Assembly (NCBI GenBank): GCA_032718475.1
Contig: JAUCBJ010000090.1
Span: 1 to 64,000 of the forward strand
Direction: 5' to 3'
Origin: Nemertoderma westbladi
Lineage: Eukaryota > Xenacoelomorpha > Nemertodermatida > Nemertodermatidae
DNA: 64,000 nt
Within the stretch, counting starts at the first letter, position 1; each line of letters starts with the position of its first letter. A program made the translations under genes and the position numbers. This document shows, one piece after another, positions 33,186 through 41,797 of the stretch. Below the pieces are notes generated by a model. The model saw only the letters and a program-made list of their open reading frames with translations, was not told the DNA's origin and ran no database searches.

Positions 33186-33853
33186 TGTGACGGTATCCTA
33201 AGATCCCGACCGGGTTAGATTTGTACGCGTCACCATTCTGCTGGGCAGTCATGCTAGTTCGCTTTGGCCGAACGCCCTTGGGGAAAACAATAAGGGTTTC
33301 TGTTGTTTCTCAATATCGATAGTCCAAATGATAATAGCACAATCGGTCAATCGGTAATGATACAGATGTAATAGCAGAAAATACACAGATTAATTGCTGA
33401 TGTTAGTGGCGGTGACAGTCATCAACTATGACCGGTCTGCAACTGAGTAACTGAATCAACTGACCGGTAAATCAGTAATGTAGGATAATATATGATTAAC
33501 GCACACGAATATTGATTTTACCTCTTACTTTACTTGGCCCTCTGTACCCAGTGGATGATCTCCTATCTCTAATCATGTGCTTCCCTCCCCGCTATTGGCT
33601 AATATACTAATTGTCACTTTGGCACTCCCCATGAGTGTTTCCCCCCGCTGCTAGCCTCTACTAGCTGTATTCCTTCCGAGGTGGTTTGACCTCTCACCTC
33701 TCTCTGTGGCTTTAGGGCTTGTGTCCCCCCCCCCCCACAATGTTGGTTATGAGGCGAGATTAATATTGGTAATCTCGTATCCCCAACTTATTGGTAAAAT
33801 GCCACTGATCCCATTTTCTGGTGGGTAATGAAGTGGAATTGAATCCGCTTACA
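33186..33853 (-). repeat. 5' LTR of element A
   Basis: 668-bp LTR, minus orientation, starting TGTAAGCGG at 33853 and ending CCGTCACA at 33186. Matches 20400-21057 throughout. C run of 12 at 33725-33736; hairpin at 33755-33777. Followed outside by the target duplication TACCT (33854-33858). Confidence 0.9.
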
Positions 33854-34709
33854 TACCTCTGCTGGGATTTCATATAATCCACTCGCTTTATTATTGGACA
33901 TACTTTTAATGCTTCTTTGGAGTTCGGCAGGTGTGAAGTCCCCTGTTTCTATAGGTAGTTTATTTTCATATATTTTCCTTGTAGGGCTGACCTCGATGTT
34001 TGGTGGCTGCCCAAGCAAGTTGCTGAAGTGGTTTTACACTTCCCAACACGTTCTTCAGGACTATGGGCTTTGAGGCGCCCCTTTGCACAACTTTTCCGAC
34101 CAGATACCTCATTTACAGTTTGCCATGTAAGTCTTGATTGTTGCTGTATGTGAGCAGTTGTAATTGCTTCAGTTTTATCCTGTATGTACTTTTCCTGGCT
34201 GATGTTGTAGGCCAATTTAAGATCGTCCTTAGCTTTCTCAACCTTGTTAATGTTTTCAGTTGTTGGTTGTTCGGTTTTAACTTTGTAGGCTATCTTAAGA
34301 TCTTCTCTCTTACAAGTAACCTCAGAGTTTTGCCATGGCACATTCTGTTTTCGTTTGGGTTTCTGGGGGATATGCCTCTTAGATGATTCCTTGTGGGCTG
34401 TTATTATATTCTGGTATATTGAATTGGTGAATTGGTCTTCATCCATTGACTGAAGTGCTTCAAAGCGGTTTTGAACTTCTACTGTATAAGCATCCTTTAG
34501 AGCATTGTCAGTCACTGAGCCTCTCACTGAGTTTCTCCCAGTCATATTTGATTTGCTTGCTTGTCCTTGGTTTGCTGGCTCTCAAACTGAGTCTGATCTC
34601 TGCAGTCACAATTCTGTGGTCCGAACCAATTAGGTTGAACGAGCTGTATGCCTCGCAGTTGATCATGCTGTTTCTCCACTTTTTGTTTATAAGGATGTAA
34701 TCCAGTTGT
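33854..34709 (-). mobile_element. Family-1 LINE, 5' part of the copy split by element A
   Basis: Minus-strand endonuclease tail and linker. The 198-codon frame at 33949-34545 begins in the region after the endonuclease SDH box (…NSVRGSVTDNALKDA…) and carries the Lys-rich linker (…VPWQNSEVTCKREDLKIAYK…). Flanking broken frames include NNKASGLYEIPAEVCK, the RT N-terminus. It continues at 20399 beyond element A. The 5' truncation is at about 34709. This copy keeps about 60 bp near 33859-33930 that are missing from the copy at 7.1 kb. Confidence 0.85.
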
Positions 34710-35590
34710 CAATAGACAACATCAGTAGAATTACAGGAAAACAATTAATATGTGCCTGGATTGAAAATTATACAAGACATTCATTATTTAAATGTACCTT
34801 CCCGCGTTAAATTTTAATGCGGTTTTAAAGAACTATTATTTATTCAGTTCTTGTTGGGAGAACCATGTGAACGACCACCTAAATTTGTATAAAATTTTGG
34901 ATAATAATTTAACAATTTAACATTCGCATTTTTTGAAATTTTTTTGCTCTACTAGAAAATAGACATGTTGAACATGTAATTATTACGCTTCTAATGCATT
35001 TTTGAACGAATTTACAAGTATGCGAGGTGGGGTTCAAGTCTCCCACCCTAGGTGTCAAGTCTCCCCCCCCCCCCCCCCCCCATTGAGGGAGACGTGACGC
35101 TTTTTCGAAAATAAGAATAATTGGTTTAATTAAAAAAGTTTAAAAGTTGAAATTCTCAAACTCTCACATAGTGATAGCAATCATAAATCTAAATGACGGA
35201 TTGTGAAAAAGTTAAAACGGCATTGAAAAATTAATTTATCTGTTCTTTAGAGCGATTATAACTTTTGGGGTTCAAGTCTCCCTCACTCACCCTACAGTTT
35301 AAATTAAAATGTAAATCGATACAGACCGCTATAATTCAAATGTTTACAAAATACCTTTTATTTGTACGGTTTATTTTATTATTAACATGTGTGTTGTTTA
35401 ATAGTGGTCTATTTAGTGTAATTAGTACTTTTTTTAACAGTATTATCTTTAGTATTTTTTAACATTACTCTTTTTAGCGACTGCCTTCTTTGATATAAAT
35501 TAATTCTGTATATTACATCCATAAAATATTAAATCTCTAAAATTTGTCGCATGTACAATATGTTAAAAGATAATTAATTAAGTAAAAATA
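34710..35590. other. AT-rich; C run at 35060-35082; no gene seen
   Basis: Non-coding. TTCAAGTCTCCC recurs (near 35033, 35057 and 35271) and a long C run follows the second. No coding frame with family features. Confidence 0.5.
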
Positions 35591-35605
35591 TTTTAAAAGC
35601 CCAGT

Positions 35606-35868
35606 TTGGACATGCCGGGTTTAGCATATGGGTTTGTTGGCATGGGTTTCGGGTATGGGTTACGGGTATGGTTTTTTGACATGGGTTTTGGGTATGGGTT
35701 TTTGGCATGGGTTTCGGGTATGGGGTTCGGATATGGGTTTTTGGCATGGGTATCGGGTATGGGGTTCAGGTATGGGTTTTTGGCATGGGCTTCGGGTATG
35801 GGTTTTGGTTATGGGTTTTTGGCATAGGTTTTGGGTATGGCGTTTGAGTTTGGGTTTTTGGCCACGTT
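35606..35868. repeat. Minisatellite of TATGGGTTTTTGGCATGGG-like units
   Basis: About 260 bp of imperfect units built from GGGTATGGG, TTTTTGGCATGGG and TTTCGGGTATGGG. Open frames in several phases (GMGFGYG-like) are by-products of the repeat. Confidence 0.8.
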
Positions 35869-36004
35869 TACACCACACAGAATTCGCGACAAGCGAAAAC
35901 GATTGTGATTTATTTGATTACATTATCCATCTTTAATCGAATTCTAAACTTTTGGTGTCAACGTTATCCAAGAAGTTGTCACATGTAAACCGGTGTGCTA
36001 GTTT

Positions 36005-36854
36005 CTATTGATTTCCCCTGAAAGACGACTCGGTTTTTTTCGATTTTTCGGATACCGTCTCGCTTTCCCCATGAGAGAAGACTGCATCTGTTGATTCTCC
36101 GTAGGTTAGTTGTTCTGCTAACTGAGCCTTCCATTGGGTTGTTCCCTGGACTTTAACATTCACTCTTTGGAACCAAGTCTTTACTGCCACCTGCAGTGAG
36201 GTGTCTTGACTTCTCTTTGAGGCTTCTTCGAACACTGACAGGATTAATCTTATCCGCAGTATCCGTTCTCTTACTTGGTATAGCAGTTCTCCTTGCTCTG
36301 GAGGTTCCAGTTGCCCTCGGAATAACTGCGTTTCCATTCGTCCCAAGGAGTTGAAGAATCCCTGGACATATCCAGCTGCCGACCTCTTCCATACAGCGGG
36401 ATCTCTGGTATCTCTAACTACACCCATCTGGTGTAGGTCTTCCCAGGCAGCTTCAGATAAGTTAAACGGTAGTCCGGGTCCGGGAAAGTTCCATTGATTT
36501 TCCACAAGAGACTTTAATTCCTCGAGCGGGTATCCGGCGTAACTATCCCTGGTTGACCGCTTATTTCTTGTCCAGTCTGCTTGATGTTCTTCTATGGCTA
36601 GAATAACTCGAGTGAGCACCTTTCCAGGAAGAATCAGGAGTAGGTCAGAGTAAGCCACTTCTTCCATTTCTTGAGCCGGTCTCGGGCGTTAAATCTTCGG
36701 TGCTGGAACTAGGGTCACTAAGTGGTTGAGAGATAACCTCTTGGTCAGGGCGCCGCCGCTGTTCTACAGCCATCGGTTGGTCTCGCTTAACTTGAGCCCT
36801 AGGGCCTACCAGGCTGCAAACCTCCACTGAACCGCGCACAACGCCTGCACACAA
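36005..36854 (-). CDS. Unrecognised protein, two overlapping frames (possible 3' exon or gene remnant)
   Basis: Minus strand. Frame 1 (36645-36854) reads VGPRAQVKRDQPMAVEQRRR and ends …SRNGRSGLL. Frame 2 (36005-36667, 220 codons) starts MEEVAYSDLLLILPGKVLTR and is predicted mostly helical, with WNFPGPGLPFNLSEAAWEDL, AAGYVQGFFNSLGRMETQLF and a Ser/Glu-rich end. The two overlap by about 23 bp in different phases, so there is a frameshift or an unseen intron. I do not recognise the family; a Gag-like or host nuclear protein are both possible. The minus-strand segment at 37699-37899 may be an upstream exon. Confidence 0.45.
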
Positions 36855-36871
36855 TTTTTCAGCCGTGCAAT

Positions 36872-36925
36872 ATTGGACAATACTGGAGTATTGGAGAATA
36901 TATTGGAGAATATTGGAGTGTGATA
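36872..36925. repeat. Short repeat TATTGGAGAA-like
   Basis: Four or more imperfect copies of AATATTGGAG/TACTGGAGTATTGGAGAA. Non-coding. Confidence 0.6.
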
Positions 36926-37698
36926 GTACGTCTCATAGGCTGCCTCATCCTGGGGATATTGGTTGAGTTGATTTGGGATATTGTGCAGAGCTCTATTGTG
37001 GACCCAGAGGGGAATGTGTCACTCTATTGTTAGGCTTACCGCTAACAGCCTGTATTCACTTAACAGGTAAAACAGCTGTGGTTTACATCTATTTGGTGCT
37101 CTGTGCATGGGGTTTGATATAGGCAGTACTATACCGAGAGTGTAGAGTCCGAGGTTGTGGGTTGGTGTCGGTTTTGTTTTTGTATTTATGTAGTATTTCC
37201 AGTTATGTATTGTCGCTGATACTTTTAGCAAATGAAACTAAAGTCTGTAACTTTAAGAAATTGTATATTTATGACAAACCATATCGACCCTGAATCCCGG
37301 GACCTGGGGTGAACTCTCATACATGCACCGAACAAAACACGCACACCACATTTTAACAAAAAAATAAAAAATAAAAAAAATAAAAACATACGCGAGCGAA
37401 GTGAGCAAAATTTTTTTCATTAAGAATGTATAATGAAAAAAAAATGCGAGCGAAGCGAGTGAAATTTTTTGTGGCAAATTATTTTTCTCACTTTGAACAG
37501 TTGCATGCATGTAAACCTTTTTACACCACATCCAGACATCGGCCTGTCCACGCACTTTTATGACTTTTGATATTTTGCACAGATTACTGCGCACTTTTGT
37601 TGTCTTTCACATAAATTTTGCGCACTTTTATTTCAATTCCGCGCACATTTACCAAGCACCATTTCAAATACGCGCACAAGACGTTCGATTTTTGGACT
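36926..37698. other. Non-coding; recurrent GCGCACTTTT motif
   Basis: AT-rich sequence. GCGCAC followed by T-rich or A-rich sequence occurs about five times between 37549 and 37676. GCGAGCGAAGYGAG occurs twice near 37392 and 37446. No gene seen. Confidence 0.4.
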
Positions 37699-37899
37699 TC
37701 ATTTGCAGCCTGGAGTGCCTATAATAGACCTATGGTGCTTCACTAACCTAGGGTCTGACACAACTACTGTAGGGATGGCCTTTCTTACAGTAGGAGGAGG
37801 GGACTTAGACCTCGGTTGTGGCCTTTCTATACTTTGATATGGGTCACAGATTGTCTGTTCCAAAAGACTATCTGACATTGTTTGTTTTAGGTCAGACAT
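37699..37899 (-). CDS. Possible 5' exon of the gene at 36005-36854
   Basis: 66-codon minus frame starting MSDLKQTMSDSLLEQT, then a Pro/Arg/Ser-rich part (RPQPRSKSPPPTVRK). Near 37745 the coding strand reads CCTAG^GTTAGT, a reasonable splice donor, before the frame degenerates. A joining acceptor could be the TTTGCAG near 36815-36821. Splicing is inference only. Confidence 0.3.
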   Translation of the reverse strand: MSDLKQTMSDSLLEQTICDPYQSIERPQPRSKSPPPTVRKAIPTVVVSDPRLVKHHRSIIGTPGCK

Positions 37900-38686
37900 A
37901 ATTAAATCACAGTTGAATGCCTCTCACTATAATAACAGTTAAAGTAAGTCTAGGGAAAATCAGTATCAACTGTCAGTCTTGTAGTTACCAAATATTGTTA
38001 CTCAATGTAACGTGGGTAGATATCGAGTGTTATAATACTGGTATACACCTATTAATAGTATATAACAGTATTACTACAGACTAGGATCAATCACTGAATA
38101 CCGGTATATAAGTTTAGCCTAAGTTATATAAATATATAATAAGCTTACGGTAGGCACTGATTATCAATAATTAAATAATAACTGATTATCCGATTTTAGG
38201 AATTATTTCCCTTTTACTCTATTACTGATATTGAGTAATAGGTTCAACTGATAGTAAGACATAATTGATGTATAACAGGCCTACTAATTTATAAATCTGA
38301 TTGAATTAAATTTATAAATATATATACCCATAATGGGTTTTGTCAATTATTGAAATAAATGTTATTATTTCTTTATTCTTTATTAGTACGAAGTCACTAC
38401 ACAGAGGTTGGACGCTCTCAGTGGAGTGCTACTTGTTAGACACTAAATACTGATAGTTCTACTTAACTACGTTACTTATCACTACAAATTACTTACGTAT
38501 AACGGGTTGAGATTACACAATCTCTAAATAAACAATAAACAAAGTTACACGTACAATTTTTAGGGTAATTTTACAAGAATTTTACAAACCAGACTACCAA
38601 GAATTTAGAATTTCTGGTTCTTACAGACTGACAGGGAATTTACATAATTTTGAAACCAATAAAGTAGTATTCAATGTTCGCGGTAT
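37900..38686. other. AT-rich, no gene seen
   Basis: AT-rich sequence up to the start of element C. No supported feature. Confidence 0.45.
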
Positions 38687-38852
38687 TTCAACTTTTCCTA
38701 ACGCGAGTTGAATATTTTTTGGATTTATTTAAAATGATTATTCCGATATTACTACTGGGTGCGGGAACATGGGTTTTAGGCACACTCGATGGACTGGGGG
38801 CGATTTATGGGCGAATATTGGGGCGCTTACGGGGTACGGGACTCATTTCATG

Positions 38853-38860
38853 TATATAAG
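38853..38860 (+). promoter_or_regulatory. TATA box in the LTR of element C
   Basis: TATATAAG at 38853-38860, and again at 50415-50422 in the 3' LTR, in a GC-richer context (CATG-TATATAAG-GGCC). Start of R expected about 25-30 bp downstream. Confidence 0.6.
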
Positions 38861-39099
38861 GGCCAGGGGGGGAAGACAAAGTTAAGCAGTATTCAGGTTT
38901 ACCTGATTACTATTAGGCCTAGCCAATTTCCTGCTGCCTGTAGAGGTGGATTTGGTAACTCGCTAGGTCTAAAGGACAAGGACTGCCCTTAGCGGTCCCT
39001 GGCCAACAGCAGTTATTACGAGCCTGAAAAGTACATCGGAAAGTCTGCTGCTTGTGTCAGGGATTTGCGACGGGAAACGACGACAGACCCCGTAGCCAA

Positions 39100-39640
39100 G
39101 CCGTACTGGTTCTCGATGATCGTTCCCTTCGGGGTTCGTAAGGGGTGGGACGGACACGCGAAAGGGTCGACCGACTAACAGAGGAAGGGTTTGACAAGAC
39201 TGCCCTTAGCGGTCTCTGGTCAACAGCAGTTATTACGAGCCTGAAAAGGACATCGGAAAGTCTGCTGCTTGTGCCAGGGATTTGCGATGGGAACCGACGA
39301 CAGACCCCTTAGCCAAGCCGTACTGGTTCTCGATGATCGTTCCCTTCGGGGTTCGTGAGGGGTGGGACGGATACGCAACGGGGTCGAAAGACAAAGGACT
39401 GGACTCTACTGGCCTACCGACTGTTCGGATCAGTTTCTCGGTTGCCGAAGCGACTATGAGCCTGAATAAGGACTCGGAAAGCCTAGGTGGTTGGGACTCC
39501 ACCGCGATGAACCGACTGACCCCTAGCCAAGCCGTACTGGTTCTGGATGATCGAACCCTTCGGGGTTCGGGAGGGGTGGGACGGACACGCGAACGGGTCC
39601 ACCGACATGACAGACTCCTAGCCAAGCCGTACTGGTTCTC
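39100..39640 (+). repeat. Repeats with UUCG-type hairpins
   Basis: A unit with CCAAGCCGTACTGGTTCTCG, then GATGATCGWWCCCTTCGGGG, then TTCG..GAGGGGTGGGACGG recurs at about 39095, 39310, 39530 and 39625. The right copy has it at 50655, 50875, 50970 and 51065. The variant CGAACCC-TTCG-GGGTTCG is a perfect 7-bp stem with a cUUCGg tetraloop. Confidence 0.75.
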
Positions 39641-39648
39641 GATGACCG

Positions 39649-39849
39649 ATGACCTCGATGGAAGTATCGATCACACCCATTGACATAATGCAAGTTGAGC
39701 CAGGAATCTGGCACGTCGAGGTTGAAGTACAAGGAACGAATGTCGGACGATTCAGGATTACCGTTCGAGTAGTCCAAGCTGAGTACGAGAGCTACGAAGA
39801 ACTATTCTACGACATCGCATATCTAGCTATCAACGAGTCGCTAGAATGA
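39649..39849 (+). CDS. Small leader ORF of element C
   Basis: 66 codons, MTSMEVSITPIDIMQVEPGI..., beta-like composition, ending 30 bp before the gag start. It begins at the edge of the LTR repeat block. No family recognised; it may be an upstream ORF or chance. Confidence 0.3.
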   Translation: MTSMEVSITPIDIMQVEPGIWHVEVEVQGTNVGRFRITVRVVQAEYESYEELFYDIAYLAINESLE

Positions 39850-39878
39850 CAACGAACAACGTCTCCGACACCGATTAG

Positions 39879-41063
39879 ATGGACACCCACACAGACTCAG
39901 AAGCCGACGAGGTACCGAATATCAAGAACATGACCCGTCGACTAGGTGCTCTCAAAGGCGGAGTCACTCGAGCGTATCAGCGTATAGAGAAACAAGTCAA
40001 GAGAGTCGAAACTCCCCTCAACGAGATACAAACTCAGCTTCAGAATATCCGAAGTATCTTACAACGATATGAGAGGATGATACAGGCGTATCAAGAACTC
40101 ATTCCCTCCACCGATCAGGTAAACTACCCCAGGTTAGAAGAACATGTTGTACATCTAGATGAGTTCCGCAAACAACACCGGAGGACCCTCAGCCTTGTGA
40201 GAGGCTACGAAGAACAGTACTACAAGAGAGCTGAAAGAACAGACGCAGAATCGGTGCGAACCTCCAGCACCAGGACAGCAATACATCGAAAGAGAACGGG
40301 GTCCTCTAGGAACCAGCACTCCAGCGCTAGGAGCGCGGTGTCCGGTTCAGCACATAGCTCTCAAGGGGGTCAGCCACTCCGAGACCAGCTACGAGAACAG
40401 AAGGCATTAGCCCTCAAAGCTCGGATGGAAAATGAGTATGTTCAACTGCGTACCGAGCAAGATGTATTAGCAGCCGAAATGCAAAAACGAGAGGCCGAAC
40501 AAGAGGCCGAACGGCAGGTCGAACAACGCGAACAGGAGGCTGAACAGCATAGACGAGACGCCAAACAACGTAAACAGGAGGCTGAAAGGCATAGACGAGA
40601 GGCCGAACGGCAGGCCGAACAACGTGAACGAGAGGCCAAACAACAGGCCGAACAACGTGAACATGAAGCTGAACAACGTAGACGAGAGGCCAAACAAGAG
40701 ATCGTACAACGTAAATGGGAGGCAGAAATGCGTAAACAACACGCCGAGGCCCAAGCGATTCTCATCCACAAAAAGAATGCGGATATTGCGAAACTCGCGG
40801 AATACGAAGCCGCGCTTATAGAACGAGATATTCAAATATACGAGGACTGGGAAAGGGGTATAGACCAGAACTATGAACCAATACCGATACCAGAATTAGA
40901 GAAGTCATTAACGACACCGGCGGTGAAACCTCCGAAACCCGAGTTCCCGCCTACCATACAGTCTACATTATCGGCACAAGCACCGGTATTCCATCCCCCA
41001 CCGGTTACGCTTAAGAATGAGGAACCTTATACCCCCCCCGAGCGTTCCCAAGTACGAGCCTGA
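39879..41063 (+). CDS. Element C Gag N-terminal coiled-coil protein
   Basis: 394 codons. Residues 1-125 are helical (…GGVTRAYQRIEKQVKRVE…), with a Ser/Arg/Thr-rich hinge to about residue 165. Then a very long Gln/Glu/Arg/Ala coiled coil follows (AEQREREAKQQAEQREHEAE, about residues 195-300) that is encoded by imperfect DNA repeats. A Pro-rich end follows (…PVTLKNEEPYTPPERS…). This is the usual N-terminal part of BEL Gag and would drive multimerisation. The frame is lost at a run of eight C near 41031; the next part of Gag is in another phase. Confidence 0.8.
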   Translation: MDTHTDSEADEVPNIKNMTRRLGALKGGVTRAYQRIEKQVKRVETPLNEIQTQLQNIRSILQRYERMIQAYQELIPSTDQVNYPRLEEHVVHLDEFRKQHRRTLSLVRGYEEQYYKRAERTDAESVRTSSTRTAIHRKRTGSSRNQHSSARSAVSGSAHSSQGGQPLRDQLREQKALALKARMENEYVQLRTEQDVLAAEMQKREAEQEAERQVEQREQEAEQHRRDAKQRKQEAERHRREAERQAEQREREAKQQAEQREHEAEQRRREAKQEIVQRKWEAEMRKQHAEAQAILIHKKNADIAKLAEYEAALIERDIQIYEDWERGIDQNYEPIPIPELEKSLTTPAVKPPKPEFPPTIQSTLSAQAPVFHPPPVTLKNEEPYTPPERSQVRA

Positions 41064-41784
41064 AAAGGACTTGGAATGGGTCGCCACTCCCTGCTCCAAC
41101 AACCCGTTTACATCCACACCACAAATCCGTAGCCGAGTCATCATTAAAACACCACCTATCATCGATCCATCGTGTATGGGAGAGAGTGCCAATAACTATA
41201 ACCCTCCTAGTCATTCCGGTTCAGACGACATTGGCATTATCCGGGCATTAGAGAACCGACTGGCCATGCCCAAGATGGAGATCCGCACCTTCGAAGGAGA
41301 TCCCGTCGATTACCTCAGATTCATGAAACGGTTTTTCGCCCAGATTGGGTCAACGGACATAGCTGATGCACAAAAAATAGTATATTTATCCCAATACCTG
41401 GGTGACAAACCACGCCGGATTATCGCATGCTTTGAGGGAGGAGCTCATGAGGCATACTATGACGCATGGAAAACTCTAGATAAAAGATACGGAAATATCG
41501 GGACTATAATTAATAAAACTCTCGAGAAACTGATACAGGACGCGGGATCTCTAGGGGACCCACAGAATATCCAGGAATTCTCAGATTCCATGAAGGATGC
41601 CTACTATACTCTAAAACCATTAAATAAGGAGGAACAAGTAAACAACATTCTAAACCTCCGACAGATCGCCCGAAAGTTCCCCGGATGGCTGCAAAGTAAG
41701 TGGGCCTATAAATGCGTAGATCTCCGGCGTAGACACCCAGATCGAGATCCCAGATTCAAGATCGAGATCGAGATTCCTGGATGA
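41017..41784 (+). CDS. Element C Gag capsid region (DUF1759-like)
   Basis: 255 codons in a different phase, overlapping the previous frame by 47 bp. Contains LAMPKMEIRTFEGDPVDYLR FMKRF, the BEL Gag DUF1759 opening, then KIVYLSQYLGDKPRRIIACF, AYYDAWKTLDKRYGNIGTII and LRQIARKFPGWLQSKWAY. Forms the capsid in which the RNA is copied. The frame ends in a GAGATC-type microsatellite at 41740-41780; the continuation (DDISEAMNDSMF) is in the next frame, so a repeat-length change probably caused the shift. Confidence 0.85.
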   Translation: MRNLIPPPSVPKYEPEKDLEWVATPCSNNPFTSTPQIRSRVIIKTPPIIDPSCMGESANNYNPPSHSGSDDIGIIRALENRLAMPKMEIRTFEGDPVDYLRFMKRFFAQIGSTDIADAQKIVYLSQYLGDKPRRIIACFEGGAHEAYYDAWKTLDKRYGNIGTIINKTLEKLIQDAGSLGDPQNIQEFSDSMKDAYYTLKPLNKEEQVNNILNLRQIARKFPGWLQSKWAYKCVDLRRRHPDRDPRFKIEIEIPG

Positions 41785-41797
41785 TATCTCCGAAGCC

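Larger units (their letters stand above)
20400..33853 (-). mobile_element. LTR element A (BEL/Pao-like, non-autonomous), split by element B
   Basis: Minus-strand LTR retrotransposon: 5' LTR at 33186-33853, 3' LTR at 20400-21057, 5-bp target duplication TACCT on both sides. The interior is interrupted by element B (24762-31758). It encodes a long Gag with coiled coil, Asn-rich and DUF1759-like capsid parts, zinc knuckles and the start of a BEL-type aspartic protease (VDSGA). The frame stops after the protease; no RT, RNase H or integrase is present. Without element B the element would be about 6.5 kb. Transposition must have used enzymes from elsewhere. Assignment to BEL/Pao rests on the Gag/protease features and 5-bp duplication. 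Confidence 0.88.
38687..39655 (+). repeat. 5' LTR (and leader repeats) of element C
   Basis: Begins TTCAACTTTTCCTAACGCGA, nearly identical to 50248 onward. It contains TATATAAG and ends in a tandem block built from AGCCAAGCCGTACTGGTTCT-CGATG..., TTCCCTTCGGGGTTCG and GAGCCTGAAAAGGACATCGG elements. Identity with the 3' copy fades near 39650, inside the tandem block. Confidence 0.8.

Noticed and set aside
35606-35936. Gly/Met/Tyr-rich frames in the TATGGG repeat
   Set aside because: Repeat-generated in more than one phase and strand; no conserved start or homology.
40442-40835. Minus-strand Cys/Ser- and Phe-rich frames
   Set aside because: Shadow of the repeated coiled-coil codons of element C Gag.
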